Shown here: positions 24,949 through 34,008 of the stretch, in pieces
Layout: each line of letters begins with the position of its first letter
How positions within the stretch are numbered: position 1 is the stretch's first letter
Assembly (NCBI GenBank): GCA_030532895.1
Contig: JAUNKF010000005.1
Coordinates: 88,780-152,779, forward strand
DNA from: Lautropia sp.
Lineage (GTDB): Bacteria > Pseudomonadota > Gammaproteobacteria > Burkholderiales > Burkholderiaceae_E
Reading direction: 5' to 3'
DNA: 64,000 nucleotides
Notes under the pieces: generated by a model
What the model was told of the DNA's origin: nothing
The model's database searches: none
What the model saw: only the letters and a program-made list of their open reading frames with translations
Translations under genes and position numbers: made by a program

Positions 24949-25812
24949 ATGGTGCCCGTGCAGATAAGGGTCACGCCGGATCGTTGGTTGGCCGCCATGC
25001 ATCATCGGCCCGCCGGCAAGGCCAATGGTCGTGCCGTCCTGATCATCAACCCGTTGGGGCAGGAGGCCGTTCGGGCGCATCGCCTGTTGCGCGTGTTGGC
25101 CGATCGGCTTACCCGCCAGGGCCTGCAGGTGCTGCGCTTTGATTTTCATGGTTGCGGCGATTCATCCGGTGATGATCTGGACGGTGACCTGCATGGTTGG
25201 CAGGGAGATCTGCGTGCGGCCCATGCTTGGCTGGCGCGATCTCCAGGGGTTGAAACCATCGCGTGGCTCGGCATCCGGTTGGGCTTTGCCGTTGGTTGGT
25301 TGGCTGCCAGCCATTGGCATGCACAGACCCCGTTTGGCATGGACAGGTTTGCGGTGCCCTTGCCGGATCGGCTGATCGGTTGGGATCCCATTGTCTCGGG
25401 ACAGCTTTATCTCGATGATTTGTGGGCGAACCATCAGCAGGCCGTCAGGCGTGCCTTCAGTCTGCCGACGGTGCCGGACAGGCAGCTCAAACGCCAGCGG
25501 GCAGAGAGCATGCTGTCCGAGGCGATGGGCTTTGCGCTGTCGCCGTTACTGGTGTCGCAGATCAGCGCATTGGATGAGCAGGACTGGGAAGACCTGCCGG
25601 TGCCAGTGGTGAAGGTACTGCTTTCCAACGGGGCGTTACCGTGGCCGACCAGCGTTCAGACGATGCATGCGCCCGTGTCACGGGTGCATGTCGAATCGGC
25701 GGATGTGGATTTTGACTGGACATCGGAAGAGGCGCTCAATACGCCGTTGGTGCCCGATCAGGCGCTGCGCCGGTTGATTCCGTGGTTATCGGAGGTGCGT
25801 CATCATGACTGA
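24949..25812 (+). CDS. Alpha/beta hydrolase-like protein, XrtA-system hydrolase 2 type
   Basis: A 287-residue alpha/beta-hydrolase-fold protein. Features are NGRAVLIINPLGQEAVRAHR and VLRFDFHGCGDSSGDD (oxyanion and strand-turn region), and the nucleophile elbow WLGIRLGFAVG, where the GxSxG serine is replaced by Arg. That makes hydrolase activity doubtful. The pair of such genes in tandem is characteristic of the exosortase A-associated hydrolase 1/2 families. ATG 24949 has GGA nine bases upstream. Its stop overlaps the start of the next gene by eight bases, so the two are translationally coupled. Confidence 0.65.
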   Translation: MVPVQIRVTPDRWLAAMHHRPAGKANGRAVLIINPLGQEAVRAHRLLRVLADRLTRQGLQVLRFDFHGCGDSSGDDLDGDLHGWQGDLRAAHAWLARSPGVETIAWLGIRLGFAVGWLAASHWHAQTPFGMDRFAVPLPDRLIGWDPIVSGQLYLDDLWANHQQAVRRAFSLPTVPDRQLKRQRAESMLSEAMGFALSPLLVSQISALDEQDWEDLPVPVVKVLLSNGALPWPTSVQTMHAPVSRVHVESADVDFDWTSEEALNTPLVPDQALRRLIPWLSEVRHHD

Positions 25813-26737
25813 ACCCTATCGTGAGCATCCCCTGCAATTGGGTGAGGATACGCACCTGGCAGCGACGATGACGGTGCCCCTGAAAACAGCCCTCAAAGCA
25901 CTGGCAGCCCGGCAGGGGGCTGGTGCTGCCTCATCCAGTCAGATGCCGATCGGTGTGCTGATGCTCAATGCCGGGGTGATTCACCGGATCGGCCCACATC
26001 GCATCAACGTGAAACTGGCCCGGCAGCTGGCGCGCATGGGGATCCCTTCCGTGCGACTGGATCTGAGCGGATTGGGTGACAGCCGCCGGGCTGCGGGCAC
26101 GGCCTCGATGTTTGAACAGGCAAGTCATGACATCCGTTGCGCGCTCGATGCGTTGACCGAGCGCACCGGCATCGAGCGTTTCGTCATCGTGGGTATCTGT
26201 TCCGGCGCCGAGTATGGTTACCAGTATGCCGCGCAGGATGCCCGTGTGGCTGGTCTGGTCATGGTCGATGGCTATAGTTTTGGTAACTGGCGTACCCGCT
26301 GGTTGCGTTATGGTCTGCGTTTCGCCACACTGACGTGGCCGGTGCTCAAGCAGGCCGTGATGGGCCGGCTGAGGCGCTGGCGGGCCGCCAGCCAGGGCGC
26401 TGCCGATCCGGCAACGCCTGTGGATTATGGGTTGCCGACGATCACGGCCGAGGCGTTTGCGGCGGGTTTGAGCCATCGGGTTCGTGCGGGCTGTCGCGTC
26501 TATCTGCTGTATACGGGCAGCATTCTGCAGCGATACAACCATGCCAGCCAGTTTCGAGATGTGATGAAGGCATTGCCGATGCCGGCGGCCGATCGTGCCG
26601 CGTTGGCCGAGGTGCAATGTGATTTTCTACCCGAGATCGATCACACACTCAGCACCCTGGAAGGTCAGCGTATCTTCATGGGCCGGGTTGGCCAGTGGGT
26701 GAACCGTCAGTTTCGTTCGTCCTGGCGCCCGTCATGA
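25805..26737 (+). CDS. Alpha/beta hydrolase, XrtA-system hydrolase 1 type
   Basis: A 310-residue alpha/beta hydrolase. GVLMLNAGVIHRIGPHRINVKLARQLA opens the fold, VRLDLSGLGDSRRA is the oxyanion region, and the elbow IVGICSGAEYGYQYA gives GxCxG, so the nucleophile would be Cys, or Ser one residue later. The first 30 residues carry a family-typical ligand segment. Paired with the upstream gene (eight-base overlap), it corresponds to exosortase A-associated hydrolase 1. A role in polysaccharide modification is inferred from context only. Confidence 0.7.
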   Translation: MTEPYREHPLQLGEDTHLAATMTVPLKTALKALAARQGAGAASSSQMPIGVLMLNAGVIHRIGPHRINVKLARQLARMGIPSVRLDLSGLGDSRRAAGTASMFEQASHDIRCALDALTERTGIERFVIVGICSGAEYGYQYAAQDARVAGLVMVDGYSFGNWRTRWLRYGLRFATLTWPVLKQAVMGRLRRWRAASQGAADPATPVDYGLPTITAEAFAAGLSHRVRAGCRVYLLYTGSILQRYNHASQFRDVMKALPMPAADRAALAEVQCDFLPEIDHTLSTLEGQRIFMGRVGQWVNRQFRSSWRPS

Positions 26738-26780
26738 ACCGGGGCGTCTCTGTGAAAGCCCCGCTCGGCGTGCATCGCAC
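26738..26780. repeat. Dispersed intergenic repeat, copy 3
   Basis: GTGAAAGCCCCGCTCGGCGTGCATCGCACG here aligns with GCGAAAACACCCCTGGGCGTGCATGACACG in the copy at 6252. It lies just after the hydrolase stop codon. Only the right half is well preserved. Confidence 0.5.
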
Positions 26781-26880
26781 GCCCCAGGTGCTTGGGTGGG
26801 AGCCGACACGGGCACGTACCGGGGCGGGCATTTCAAGCCCAGGGTGAAGGGGAGCCTGATCTGCAGGAGTATTGAGCAGC

Positions 26881-27723
26881 GTGTTGTTCGTTGGTGATCC
26901 GGTTGAATGGTTGTTGCCCATGCCTGGGACGCTCGTGCTGGTGGTCCTGGTGTTTTGGGCCTGGTCACGCTGGCGGCCCGAGATGCGGCGTAGCCGGCGG
27001 TTGTTGGGCACCTTGCTCGGTATCTGGTTGTCGTTGGGGGCGATCCCCTTCATTGGCAATGCGTGGGTCAAGGGGCTGGAGGGCACACCGGTGACGGTAT
27101 CCGATCAGCTTGAAGCCCTGGGGCATGTGGATGCCGTCGTGGTGCCGGGCAGTGGTGGGCCGGGGGTCAACAGCAGCAAAGCCGTACAACATCTGCCGGG
27201 TTACGTGCGTGTGATGGCGGGTGTTCAGACCTGGAAGAAAACCGGGGGCTTGCTGATCCTGATGGGGGGCATGGCCAATACGCCGGAGGATTCATTGGCA
27301 GCCTTCATGCGTGAGATGGCAATGGGCCTCGGGGTGCCGGCCGAGGCGATCCGGATCGTGACGGACAGCCGAACGACACAGGAAGACATGCAGGGGGCTG
27401 TGGACATTCTGGCTGAACACTTTCCTGCCTCTGCACCAGCGGCAGCCGATCGGGCGCCAGGTCGATCCGCTGCCGGGCGAGGACGGGTTTCTTCCCAGGC
27501 ACGTGTCGTGCTGGTGACCAGTGCGATCCACATGCCACGCACGCTGGCCACGGCCCGGCAACTGGGCATTGACCCGATCCCTGTGCGATGCGACTTTGTG
27601 CAGATCAGCCGCCCTGGCTGGCGGGCCTGGTTGCCCAATAACGGTGCACCGTGGCTGTTTCGTCAGGCGTTGCATGAATCCGTGGGCCTGTGGGTATACC
27701 GCTGGCGTGGCTGGGCCGAGTAG
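26881..27723 (+). CDS. YdcF/SanA-family (DUF218) membrane protein
   Basis: A 280-residue protein with two N-terminal hydrophobic segments and a DUF218 domain: VDAVVVPGSGGPGVNSSK, LLILMGGMANTPEDS, VTDSRTTQEDMQGAV, and VLVTSAIHMPRTLATARQLG, matching the YdcF/ElyC group, implicated in envelope polysaccharide homeostasis. The start is a GTG at 26881, 11 bases after AGGAG; a TTG at 26872 is too close to that site. A low-complexity Ala/Arg-rich insert (ASAPAAADRAPGRSAAGRGR) lies near the C-terminal third. Its context suggests an envelope role. Confidence 0.75.
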   Translation: MLFVGDPVEWLLPMPGTLVLVVLVFWAWSRWRPEMRRSRRLLGTLLGIWLSLGAIPFIGNAWVKGLEGTPVTVSDQLEALGHVDAVVVPGSGGPGVNSSKAVQHLPGYVRVMAGVQTWKKTGGLLILMGGMANTPEDSLAAFMREMAMGLGVPAEAIRIVTDSRTTQEDMQGAVDILAEHFPASAPAAADRAPGRSAAGRGRVSSQARVVLVTSAIHMPRTLATARQLGIDPIPVRCDFVQISRPGWRAWLPNNGAPWLFRQALHESVGLWVYRWRGWAE

Positions 27724-27871
27724 CACCGTGACGAGTCGCCCCGGTGGCGGCGGCTCCAGCGCGTGGATGACACCTGCCAACGGGTGAGCGGGACACAGGC
27801 TGCTGAGAACATGGGCGCAAATGCGTGTATAAACAAGCTCGGCTCCTTGCATTGGATGTGGCTCTCTCATC

Positions 27872-28816
27872 ATGACGACCCAGAAGCTTTCACCGGGCAC
27901 TGCGCTGCTGCTGTGCGTGCCGCCCCTCATGTGGGCCGGCAATGCCATCGTGGGACGGGTACTGGCGCCTTTATGCCCACCGATCACGCTGAACCTGCTG
28001 CGCTGGACGCTGGCCGCGCTCATCCTGTTGCCATTGGCCTGGCCTGCCTGGCGTCGCGGCATCATTCAGCTTGGTTTGCGTGAGGCGTGGCGGCCGCTCG
28101 TGCTGATGGGGCTGCTTGGTATCGGTTGCTACAACTCCTTTCAGTATCTGGCCCTGCAGACCTCCTCGCCCGTCAACGTCACCCTGGTCGCGGCCAGTGG
28201 CCCGCTATGGATCATGCTGGTGGGCGCGGTCTTCTTTGGTGTGCGCCCGAACCTGATGCAAGGGGTGGCGGCCCTCTTCTCGATTGCGGGGGTGCTGGTG
28301 GTGCTCACTCAAGGCCAGTGGCAGGCGCTGCTTGGCCTGTCGCTGGTGGCGGGGGATTTGTTCATGCTGGTGGCCGCCCTGTGCTGGGCTGGCTACAGCT
28401 GGTTGTTGCTGCGGGCACGGGTGCCATCAGCCTTGCGTGAGCATTGGGCCGCCTTCCTCTTCGTTCAGGTGCTCTTCGGCGTGATGTGGTCGAGTGTGGC
28501 GGCTGCCATCGAGCTGTCGTGGGGCGGGCAGTCCGTCATCTGGGACACCCGCCTGATCGCGGGCCTGGCCTTCGTGATGATCGGGCCGGCCGTGGTGGCC
28601 TACCGGTGCTGGGGGTTGGGTGTGCAACGGGCCGGGCCGACGGTGGCAGCCTTTTTCTCCAACTTGACCCCTCTGCTGGCAGCCTTGCTGTCGACGGTGT
28701 TGCTGGGTGAGCCGCCGCATGTCTATCACCTGGTTGCCTTCGGGTTGATCGTCTCGGGCATCATCCTGTCAGCCCGAGCCACTGCCACGACTGTGCCGGC
28801 GGCCGTCAAGCGCTGA
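27872..28816 (+). CDS. DMT superfamily (EamA) transporter
   Basis: A 314-residue protein with ten transmembrane helices and two EamA repeats (VPPLMWAGNAIVGRVLAP at the start, LLAALLSTVLLGEPPHVYHL near the end). Drug/metabolite exporter family; the substrate is unknown. It is unrelated in sequence detail to the exporter at 8095. ATG 27872 starts the first helix correctly. It lies at the end of the plus-strand block, convergent with the lipoprotein operon. Confidence 0.8.
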   Translation: MTTQKLSPGTALLLCVPPLMWAGNAIVGRVLAPLCPPITLNLLRWTLAALILLPLAWPAWRRGIIQLGLREAWRPLVLMGLLGIGCYNSFQYLALQTSSPVNVTLVAASGPLWIMLVGAVFFGVRPNLMQGVAALFSIAGVLVVLTQGQWQALLGLSLVAGDLFMLVAALCWAGYSWLLLRARVPSALREHWAAFLFVQVLFGVMWSSVAAAIELSWGGQSVIWDTRLIAGLAFVMIGPAVVAYRCWGLGVQRAGPTVAAFFSNLTPLLAALLSTVLLGEPPHVYHLVAFGLIVSGIILSARATATTVPAAVKR

Positions 28817-28915
28817 GCAAGACGTGACACCGGCGCATGACGGCTTGGGTTGCGCCAGGTGTTTGGGGCATGCCCAGTGAGACTTTCCTGGGGGCCAATC
28901 CGGGCATGACACGCG
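28817..28915. repeat. Convergent intergenic region with repeat-like palindromes
   Basis: Between convergent gene ends. Includes GGGGCATGCCC, CTGGGGGCC and GGGCATGACACGCGC at the right edge, the last resembling the right arm of the dispersed repeat at 6252. No T-run terminator is evident. Confidence 0.4.
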
Positions 28916-30709
28916 CTAGGGGGTTGCCGCAGCGTCGAGGCCATTGGCCGGGATGCTGACCAGATAGCTGTCGATATCCCGCGGGTCGTGACTGTTCCAG
29001 GTGCTGCTGAACAGCATCCGGCTGAAGTCACGGCTCACGGTCGCGTTGGGCACGGGCCAGGCATGAACCTGGCTGCTATCGGGCAGCCACCAGTCGTTGT
29101 GCATGTTGGCGATGGTTTTCACAAGCGCCTTGCCGTTGCCGTCCTGTTGGTCAAGGCTGATCGCGAACAGCTTGCGGTGATGCCATTGCCGGGCGGGGTG
29201 CTCGTGACGCAGGTTGCGCACCCACTTCGATGGGTCGGGGCCGTGGGTGCGTTCGGCATGCGAGGACACGAGCATCCAGCCGGGTTGCTGGTAGCCTTTG
29301 CCCGAGAATTGCAGCCCGCCGATGGTGCCGCCGATGTGGTTGTCGAACAGATGGCGTCTGGCCTGTGTGGCGAGGTTCACCATGTAGACCTCGCCACGGG
29401 CCTGCCCGTGGTTGTAGTTGACCGAGACGTAGATGTCTTCACCCGCGCGATTGAGCGCCATGTCCGAGTCGTGGTCTTCGGTGCTGACCTGCAGATAGGG
29501 GTGCGGTACCGAGGCACTGAAGGGTTGCGAGAAATCGCGCTGGTAGATGCGGGTGCCGGTTGGATACGGTGCTGCGACGAGACAGTACTGGCCGCTCGGG
29601 CTGGTGCTGACGTGAGAGGGGCGGTAATACGCGCCATGTGCCGGGCTGGCCAGGGGGAGCGTGCCGATGATCCGGCCAGCCTGCATGTCCCAGGTGAAGA
29701 CCCCCTGGGCTTGCCAGCCTTGTCCATCGTCCGAAAGGCGTTCGGCCAGCAGGCACCAGTAACGACCGTCGGCCGAGGGGGAGCCGTGTCCGACCGTCCA
29801 GGCGTGCGTGGCTTGGGGCCAGTGCTGGCGAAGGTGTGTACCCAGGTCGGCCAGCAATCGGCTTTCGTTGCGATCCACTCGCAACTCATGGATCTGCATG
29901 CCAAGGCCATTGTTGGGCAGATAGTGGATGAGGTTCGGGTCGGTGGCGTGCCATTGAGGCTCGGCATGGATGCCCCGGATATGATCGAGCGTCTTGATGA
30001 CACGTCCTGTGTGCGCATCATGTACACGCCAGCTGCCATCTCGGGCATGGAGCAGGAAGGCTGACGAATCGGCATTGAACACTTGCCGTCTCGGGGTGTC
30101 GGTGCCCCAGTACTGGGCCGGGTGTTTCGTCGCCTGATCCGTGATGCGGGTCACGCAACTCTGGTAGACAGGGTCTTCATGGGGCTGGCCTGCTGCCGGT
30201 CGTGCGGTTTGCGGGTCGGCGTACCGAAGTCTGCCGCTGCGAAGTGGGCGTGCCTGGGCGAGGAGGCGCTGGCAGTCTGCCTGGTATCTCGGGCCCGTTT
30301 CGGTAATGAAGGGCGGGTGCGTGACCGGGGGCTGATCATCCTCGGTATGGGGGCCGTCAGATGGCGTCTGCTGAGGCGGTTGCCCCTGATCCGTGCCGTG
30401 TACAGCCGGATGGGTGTTGTGTGGGCGGGTGGTGTCGACGGCACCGGCGATAGCTGCCGGGGTGTCCGTGTCGGGCTTGCCGGCTGCATGGGGAGAGGGG
30501 CCGCCTTGCCCACCACTGCTGCAAGCACTGAGTCCCAAGCCCAGCAAGACGATGGGCAGCGACTGCCGGATGATCTGTCTGGCTGTCGTGATGTCCAGGG
30601 ACTGGCACGAGGTGCGTGTCCGTGTTTCAGGGGGCGTCAGATGAGCAGCCTGCTTGTCGGCAGGATTGGCTGAGCTGGCTGAATGGCGGCAGTGCGAGGT
30701 GAGCGTCAT
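28916..30709 (-). CDS. Beta-propeller-like secreted lipoprotein, paralogue of the upstream gene
   Basis: A 597-residue protein of unknown function, last gene of the polysaccharide operon. A hydrophobic segment ending in the lipobox LGLSAC (about residues 53-61) predicts a lipoprotein, although 50 residues precede it. The rest has repeated WD/TolB-like blocks: RRQVFNADSSAFLLHARDG, WHATDPNLIHYLPNNGLGMQ, SPSADGRYWCLL, ISTSPSGQYCLV, and LFSSTWNSHD near the end. It is homologous along its length to the protein at 30932-32623. It could bind or process the exported glycan; this is inference. Confidence 0.65.
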   Translation of the reverse strand: MTLTSHCRHSASSANPADKQAAHLTPPETRTRTSCQSLDITTARQIIRQSLPIVLLGLGLSACSSGGQGGPSPHAAGKPDTDTPAAIAGAVDTTRPHNTHPAVHGTDQGQPPQQTPSDGPHTEDDQPPVTHPPFITETGPRYQADCQRLLAQARPLRSGRLRYADPQTARPAAGQPHEDPVYQSCVTRITDQATKHPAQYWGTDTPRRQVFNADSSAFLLHARDGSWRVHDAHTGRVIKTLDHIRGIHAEPQWHATDPNLIHYLPNNGLGMQIHELRVDRNESRLLADLGTHLRQHWPQATHAWTVGHGSPSADGRYWCLLAERLSDDGQGWQAQGVFTWDMQAGRIIGTLPLASPAHGAYYRPSHVSTSPSGQYCLVAAPYPTGTRIYQRDFSQPFSASVPHPYLQVSTEDHDSDMALNRAGEDIYVSVNYNHGQARGEVYMVNLATQARRHLFDNHIGGTIGGLQFSGKGYQQPGWMLVSSHAERTHGPDPSKWVRNLRHEHPARQWHHRKLFAISLDQQDGNGKALVKTIANMHNDWWLPDSSQVHAWPVPNATVSRDFSRMLFSSTWNSHDPRDIDSYLVSIPANGLDAAATP

Positions 30710-30931
30710 GACAGGCGTGTGTATGGGAAACCCGGTAGGGCAGCCCTTCGGTGTATGCCTGAACCAACGGCTTGCAGACAGTGTCAGCGGATGGGCGATC
30801 GGATCGAGCGGATCGGCCGCAGTCCTTCGGTCGAATGTCCCAAGTGCCTTGGGGGCCAGAGCGGGTTGGCATCGGTGCTTCGGCCGCCCTGGCCGTGGGG
30901 CTGTTGCGCCCCATCGAGTCTGGGTGAACCT

Positions 30932-32623
30932 TTACCGGGTGCGCCAGTCCACCGAGTGGTGCGGAATGGCCAGCATGAAGGCTTCCATGTCACGACCGTT
31001 GTTGCTGTTCCAGGTGGAGTTGAACAGGATGCGCGTGAAGTCGAGATTGACGCTGGCATGCGGCTCGGCCCAGTAGGACAGGGCATCGCTGTGGGTATAG
31101 GCCAGGGCGCGGATCTTCGGGTTCTTCTCCAGGCTCACGGCAAATATCTTGCGGTGAGACCACTGGCGCGCTGCGCTATGGCGAAGGTGTTGCCAAGGCG
31201 TGGCGGCATGATGCTCCCCATAGGTCGATACCAGCACCCACCCACGCTTGCGGTAAGCCTTGCCCGAGATGTGCAGGGCCGTGGCGGTTCGGTTCTGATA
31301 GGTCGGAAAGAGTGGGGTTTTTTCACCGGTATCGAGGTTCATCATGAAGACGTCGCCCCGATGGCTCTGGTAGTCGATCGAGACGTAGACATCATGTCGA
31401 TCCTTGTTCAACGCCAGGTCCGAATGCTCGGACTTGTGATGAAGCTGCAGATAGGGCGTCCGGACGGTGTTGCTGTATGGTGCCTTGAAATGCCAGCGAT
31501 AGGCACGGGTGCCCGTCTTGTCATCTCCCGACACCACGCAGTACCGACCGCTCGGACTCATGCTCACATGGTCGGGACGTGTGCTGATCGGCATGCTGCC
31601 GATGATGCGCTGCTTTTGCATGTCCCACGTGAACACGCCCCGTGGCAACCATTGGCCATGACGGATGTGCTCGGTCATGAAGCACCAGAAGCGCCCGCTG
31701 GCTGAAGGTGAGCCTTCCGATCGTGTCCAGGCCGTATGGGCATCGGGCCAGCGGGCACGAATGTGTTTGCCCATGTCGGCCGCCACGCTCACCTTGTTGC
31801 GTGCCACATCCAGCTGATAGATCTTCATGCCGACGCCGTTGGTGGGCAGGAAGTAGATCAGGTTCGGGTCGGTACCATGCCAGTGGGGTTCGGCATCGCC
31901 GGCCAGACCGTTCAATTTCTTGATCCATTTCCCGGTCTGAGCATCATACAGGTGCCAGTGACCATCCTCGGCATAGAGGAACATCCGCGTGCCGTTGACA
32001 TTGAACGCCTGCCGGCGTGAGTAATCATTGCGGTGGAAGCGGCCGCGTGTGGCGGATTGATTCGTCAGGCGCACCAGGCAGCTGCCATAGGTCGGTTCCT
32101 GCACGGCTACCCCCATGGGCGGGCGGGCAGGCAGGGGCATGTCGTTCTTGACCATGCCACCCACCAGCCGGTTGTTTCGGGCCAGAATGTTGCGGCAGAT
32201 GTCGTGGCTGGCCACGGCCTTCAGGGCCGGTGAGCTGTAGAGCACGGTGCGGGATGGATCGATACCGGCACTGTCGGCCCATACGGCCATGTCCTCGGCC
32301 GCGGTTTGATCAGTCAGGCCCGTGCTTGGTGCCGTCTCGTTACGCAGGCTTGCTTCACGGCCTTGGGTTGCTGATTCGGCCGCCTGGGCATCGAGTTGGC
32401 TCAGTGTGCCGGTGCGCTCGCCCTGGCCGCAGGCGGCCAGACCGAGGCCCATCAGTACGGCAGCGAATGCCGTGCGCGGGGTTCTCAGGCTGCGTGGGGC
32501 AAGTGGGCGGCTGGCTTGTTGAGGTCGGGCCGGGTTGTTGGGGATCGGGCCAGGCGTCGATGCCAGCAGGGGGTGGCTCAGCTCAAGGTCGGCAGGGTAT
32601 GGGGTGAAATGTGTATCGGTCAT
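30932..32623 (-). CDS. Beta-propeller-like secreted lipoprotein
   Basis: A 563-residue homologue of the downstream gene. The lipobox LGLAAC (about residues 60-65) follows a helix FAAVLMGLGLAAC, again after an unusually long 50-residue leader. Shared blocks include RRQAFNVNGTRMFLYAEDG, WHGTDPNLIYFLPTNGVGM, SPSASGRFWCFM, MSPSGRYCVVSGD, DVYVSIDYQS and LFNSTWNSNN, which look like blades of a propeller with WD/TolB character. Function unknown. It lies 26 bases downstream of the polymerase/ligase gene, so it is cotranscribed with the polysaccharide genes. Confidence 0.65.
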   Translation of the reverse strand: MTDTHFTPYPADLELSHPLLASTPGPIPNNPARPQQASRPLAPRSLRTPRTAFAAVLMGLGLAACGQGERTGTLSQLDAQAAESATQGREASLRNETAPSTGLTDQTAAEDMAVWADSAGIDPSRTVLYSSPALKAVASHDICRNILARNNRLVGGMVKNDMPLPARPPMGVAVQEPTYGSCLVRLTNQSATRGRFHRNDYSRRQAFNVNGTRMFLYAEDGHWHLYDAQTGKWIKKLNGLAGDAEPHWHGTDPNLIYFLPTNGVGMKIYQLDVARNKVSVAADMGKHIRARWPDAHTAWTRSEGSPSASGRFWCFMTEHIRHGQWLPRGVFTWDMQKQRIIGSMPISTRPDHVSMSPSGRYCVVSGDDKTGTRAYRWHFKAPYSNTVRTPYLQLHHKSEHSDLALNKDRHDVYVSIDYQSHRGDVFMMNLDTGEKTPLFPTYQNRTATALHISGKAYRKRGWVLVSTYGEHHAATPWQHLRHSAARQWSHRKIFAVSLEKNPKIRALAYTHSDALSYWAEPHASVNLDFTRILFNSTWNSNNGRDMEAFMLAIPHHSVDWRTR

Positions 32624-32649
32624 GAACAGGTTGAAAGGGCAGCGAAAGC

Positions 32650-34008
32650 TCAGCCTGCCGGTTCAACCAATCGACCATCGGCATCACGCGCAGCAGGCTT
32701 GGACTGAGGACTGATGCGGGGCCGCTTGTCAGGGGAAGGGGGGGACGGATCCGGATCGGACGGGTCGATATCCCCGGATGTCTGTGCCTGGATAATGCAC
32801 AGATAACGTGCGGCCAAGGCCGCGAGAATCCAGTAATTCCCGGTGACGGCACCGTCCAGCAGACGACTGCCGTAGATGTTGCCCAGCATCACGGCCAGCG
32901 TAGCACCGGCAAAGCCGGCAGCCATAGCCCGTTGGTCGGCTGTAACTGCCGCTCGCCAGAAACGCCAGGCCAGCGTGACCAGCGCAACATAGAGCGCCAA
33001 GGTCAAGACACCGCCGGCGATACCGGCCTCGGTCGTGATCAGTACGAGAAAATTATGGGCGTCCAGACCGGCCAGTTGCGGTTGCTCGTTGCCGATTTCG
33101 CGCTTGAAATGATTCAGGCCGATGCCCCAGGGCCGACCCATGATCAGGCGTCCGGCACCTTCCCACAGAATGAAGCGACTCTCGGTGCTTTCGTCCAGTT
33201 GTGCCTCACCGGTTTCTGAGCTTTGTTCGGTCGTCATGGCCAGCCGTTGCACCACGCCTTCGGGTACCCAGGACTCGTAGCTCATCACGGCCAAGCCGAT
33301 CAACAGGCCGAGGATGAGGTTACGTTTCGCGGCCATCAGCAGCAGGAGCACGGCCACGATCAGATAAGCTTGTCGCGAATAGGTGCAAAAAATGCCGATC
33401 AGCAGGATGAGGGTGCCGCCTATCCCGCCCAGTCGCCACAGGAGCTTGCCTTTCATGTAGAAGGCGACTGCCGCAAACACCGGGATGAACATCACGAAAA
33501 AAACGGCTGCCAGATTCGAGGCTTTGTAATCTGCGCCAAACGGCCCCGCGGCCCGTTTCGTTTCGCCATAGACGCCAAAACCGTAATCGATGCCTTCCTT
33601 GATGGCTTCCAGACCCGCGACGGCCGCCACGAAAAGGATCATGAAAAACAGCCGCAGAATGGTCTGTTCGTCGCGCACGGCGTGAAAGAACACGAAGTAG
33701 AGGGCCATGAAGAAGATCGAATTCTTCAATGCGGTGAGGTCGAGCATCATCACCGAGGAGTCATAGACCTGACCGATCACGAAGCCCCAGATCAGCATCA
33801 GGAAGTAGGCCACGAAGATGCCCTTCATCGGCGTGGGGGCTGCGGGCAGGGTGTCGTCCTTCTGTCGTATGAACATCACACACAGAATGCCCAGAAACAA
33901 CAGATTGATCGAATTGAGTCCTTTCAGACCGAGGTCGGAAGGCAGGTGAAGCTGGTTTGGCACCCAGACGATCATCAGGGCCAGCAGGCCGGTCAACAGC
34001 AGGTTCAA
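32650..34008 (-). CDS. O-antigen ligase/polymerase-like membrane protein (Wzy/WaaL type)
   Basis: About 452 residues with 10-12 helices and a long periplasmic loop between helices 9 and 10 (STESRFILWEGAGRLIMGRPWGIGLNHFKREIG, shown in part), the pattern of the WaaL/Wzy family, and a conserved HNFLVLITTEAGIAGG block. It most likely polymerises the repeat units. The start is uncertain: a TTG at 34008 overlaps the stop of the upstream deacetylase gene, an ATG at 33975 is another option, and an in-frame ATG at 34233 encodes an implausible, Arg/His-rich leader. A proline-rich cytoplasmic tail of about 40 residues ends the protein. Confidence 0.78.
   Translation of the reverse strand: MNLLLTGLLALMIVWVPNQLHLPSDLGLKGLNSINLLFLGILCVMFIRQKDDTLPAAPTPMKGIFVAYFLMLIWGFVIGQVYDSSVMMLDLTALKNSIFFMALYFVFFHAVRDEQTILRLFFMILFVAAVAGLEAIKEGIDYGFGVYGETKRAAGPFGADYKASNLAAVFFVMFIPVFAAVAFYMKGKLLWRLGGIGGTLILLIGIFCTYSRQAYLIVAVLLLLMAAKRNLILGLLIGLAVMSYESWVPEGVVQRLAMTTEQSSETGEAQLDESTESRFILWEGAGRLIMGRPWGIGLNHFKREIGNEQPQLAGLDAHNFLVLITTEAGIAGGVLTLALYVALVTLAWRFWRAAVTADQRAMAAGFAGATLAVMLGNIYGSRLLDGAVTGNYWILAALAARYLCIIQAQTSGDIDPSDPDPSPPSPDKRPRISPQSKPAARDADGRLVEPAG

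Noticed and set aside
30083-30673. Plus-strand frame of about 200 codons inside the lipoprotein gene region
   Set aside because: Cys/Gly/Arg-rich antisense shadow of the lipoprotein leader and domain.
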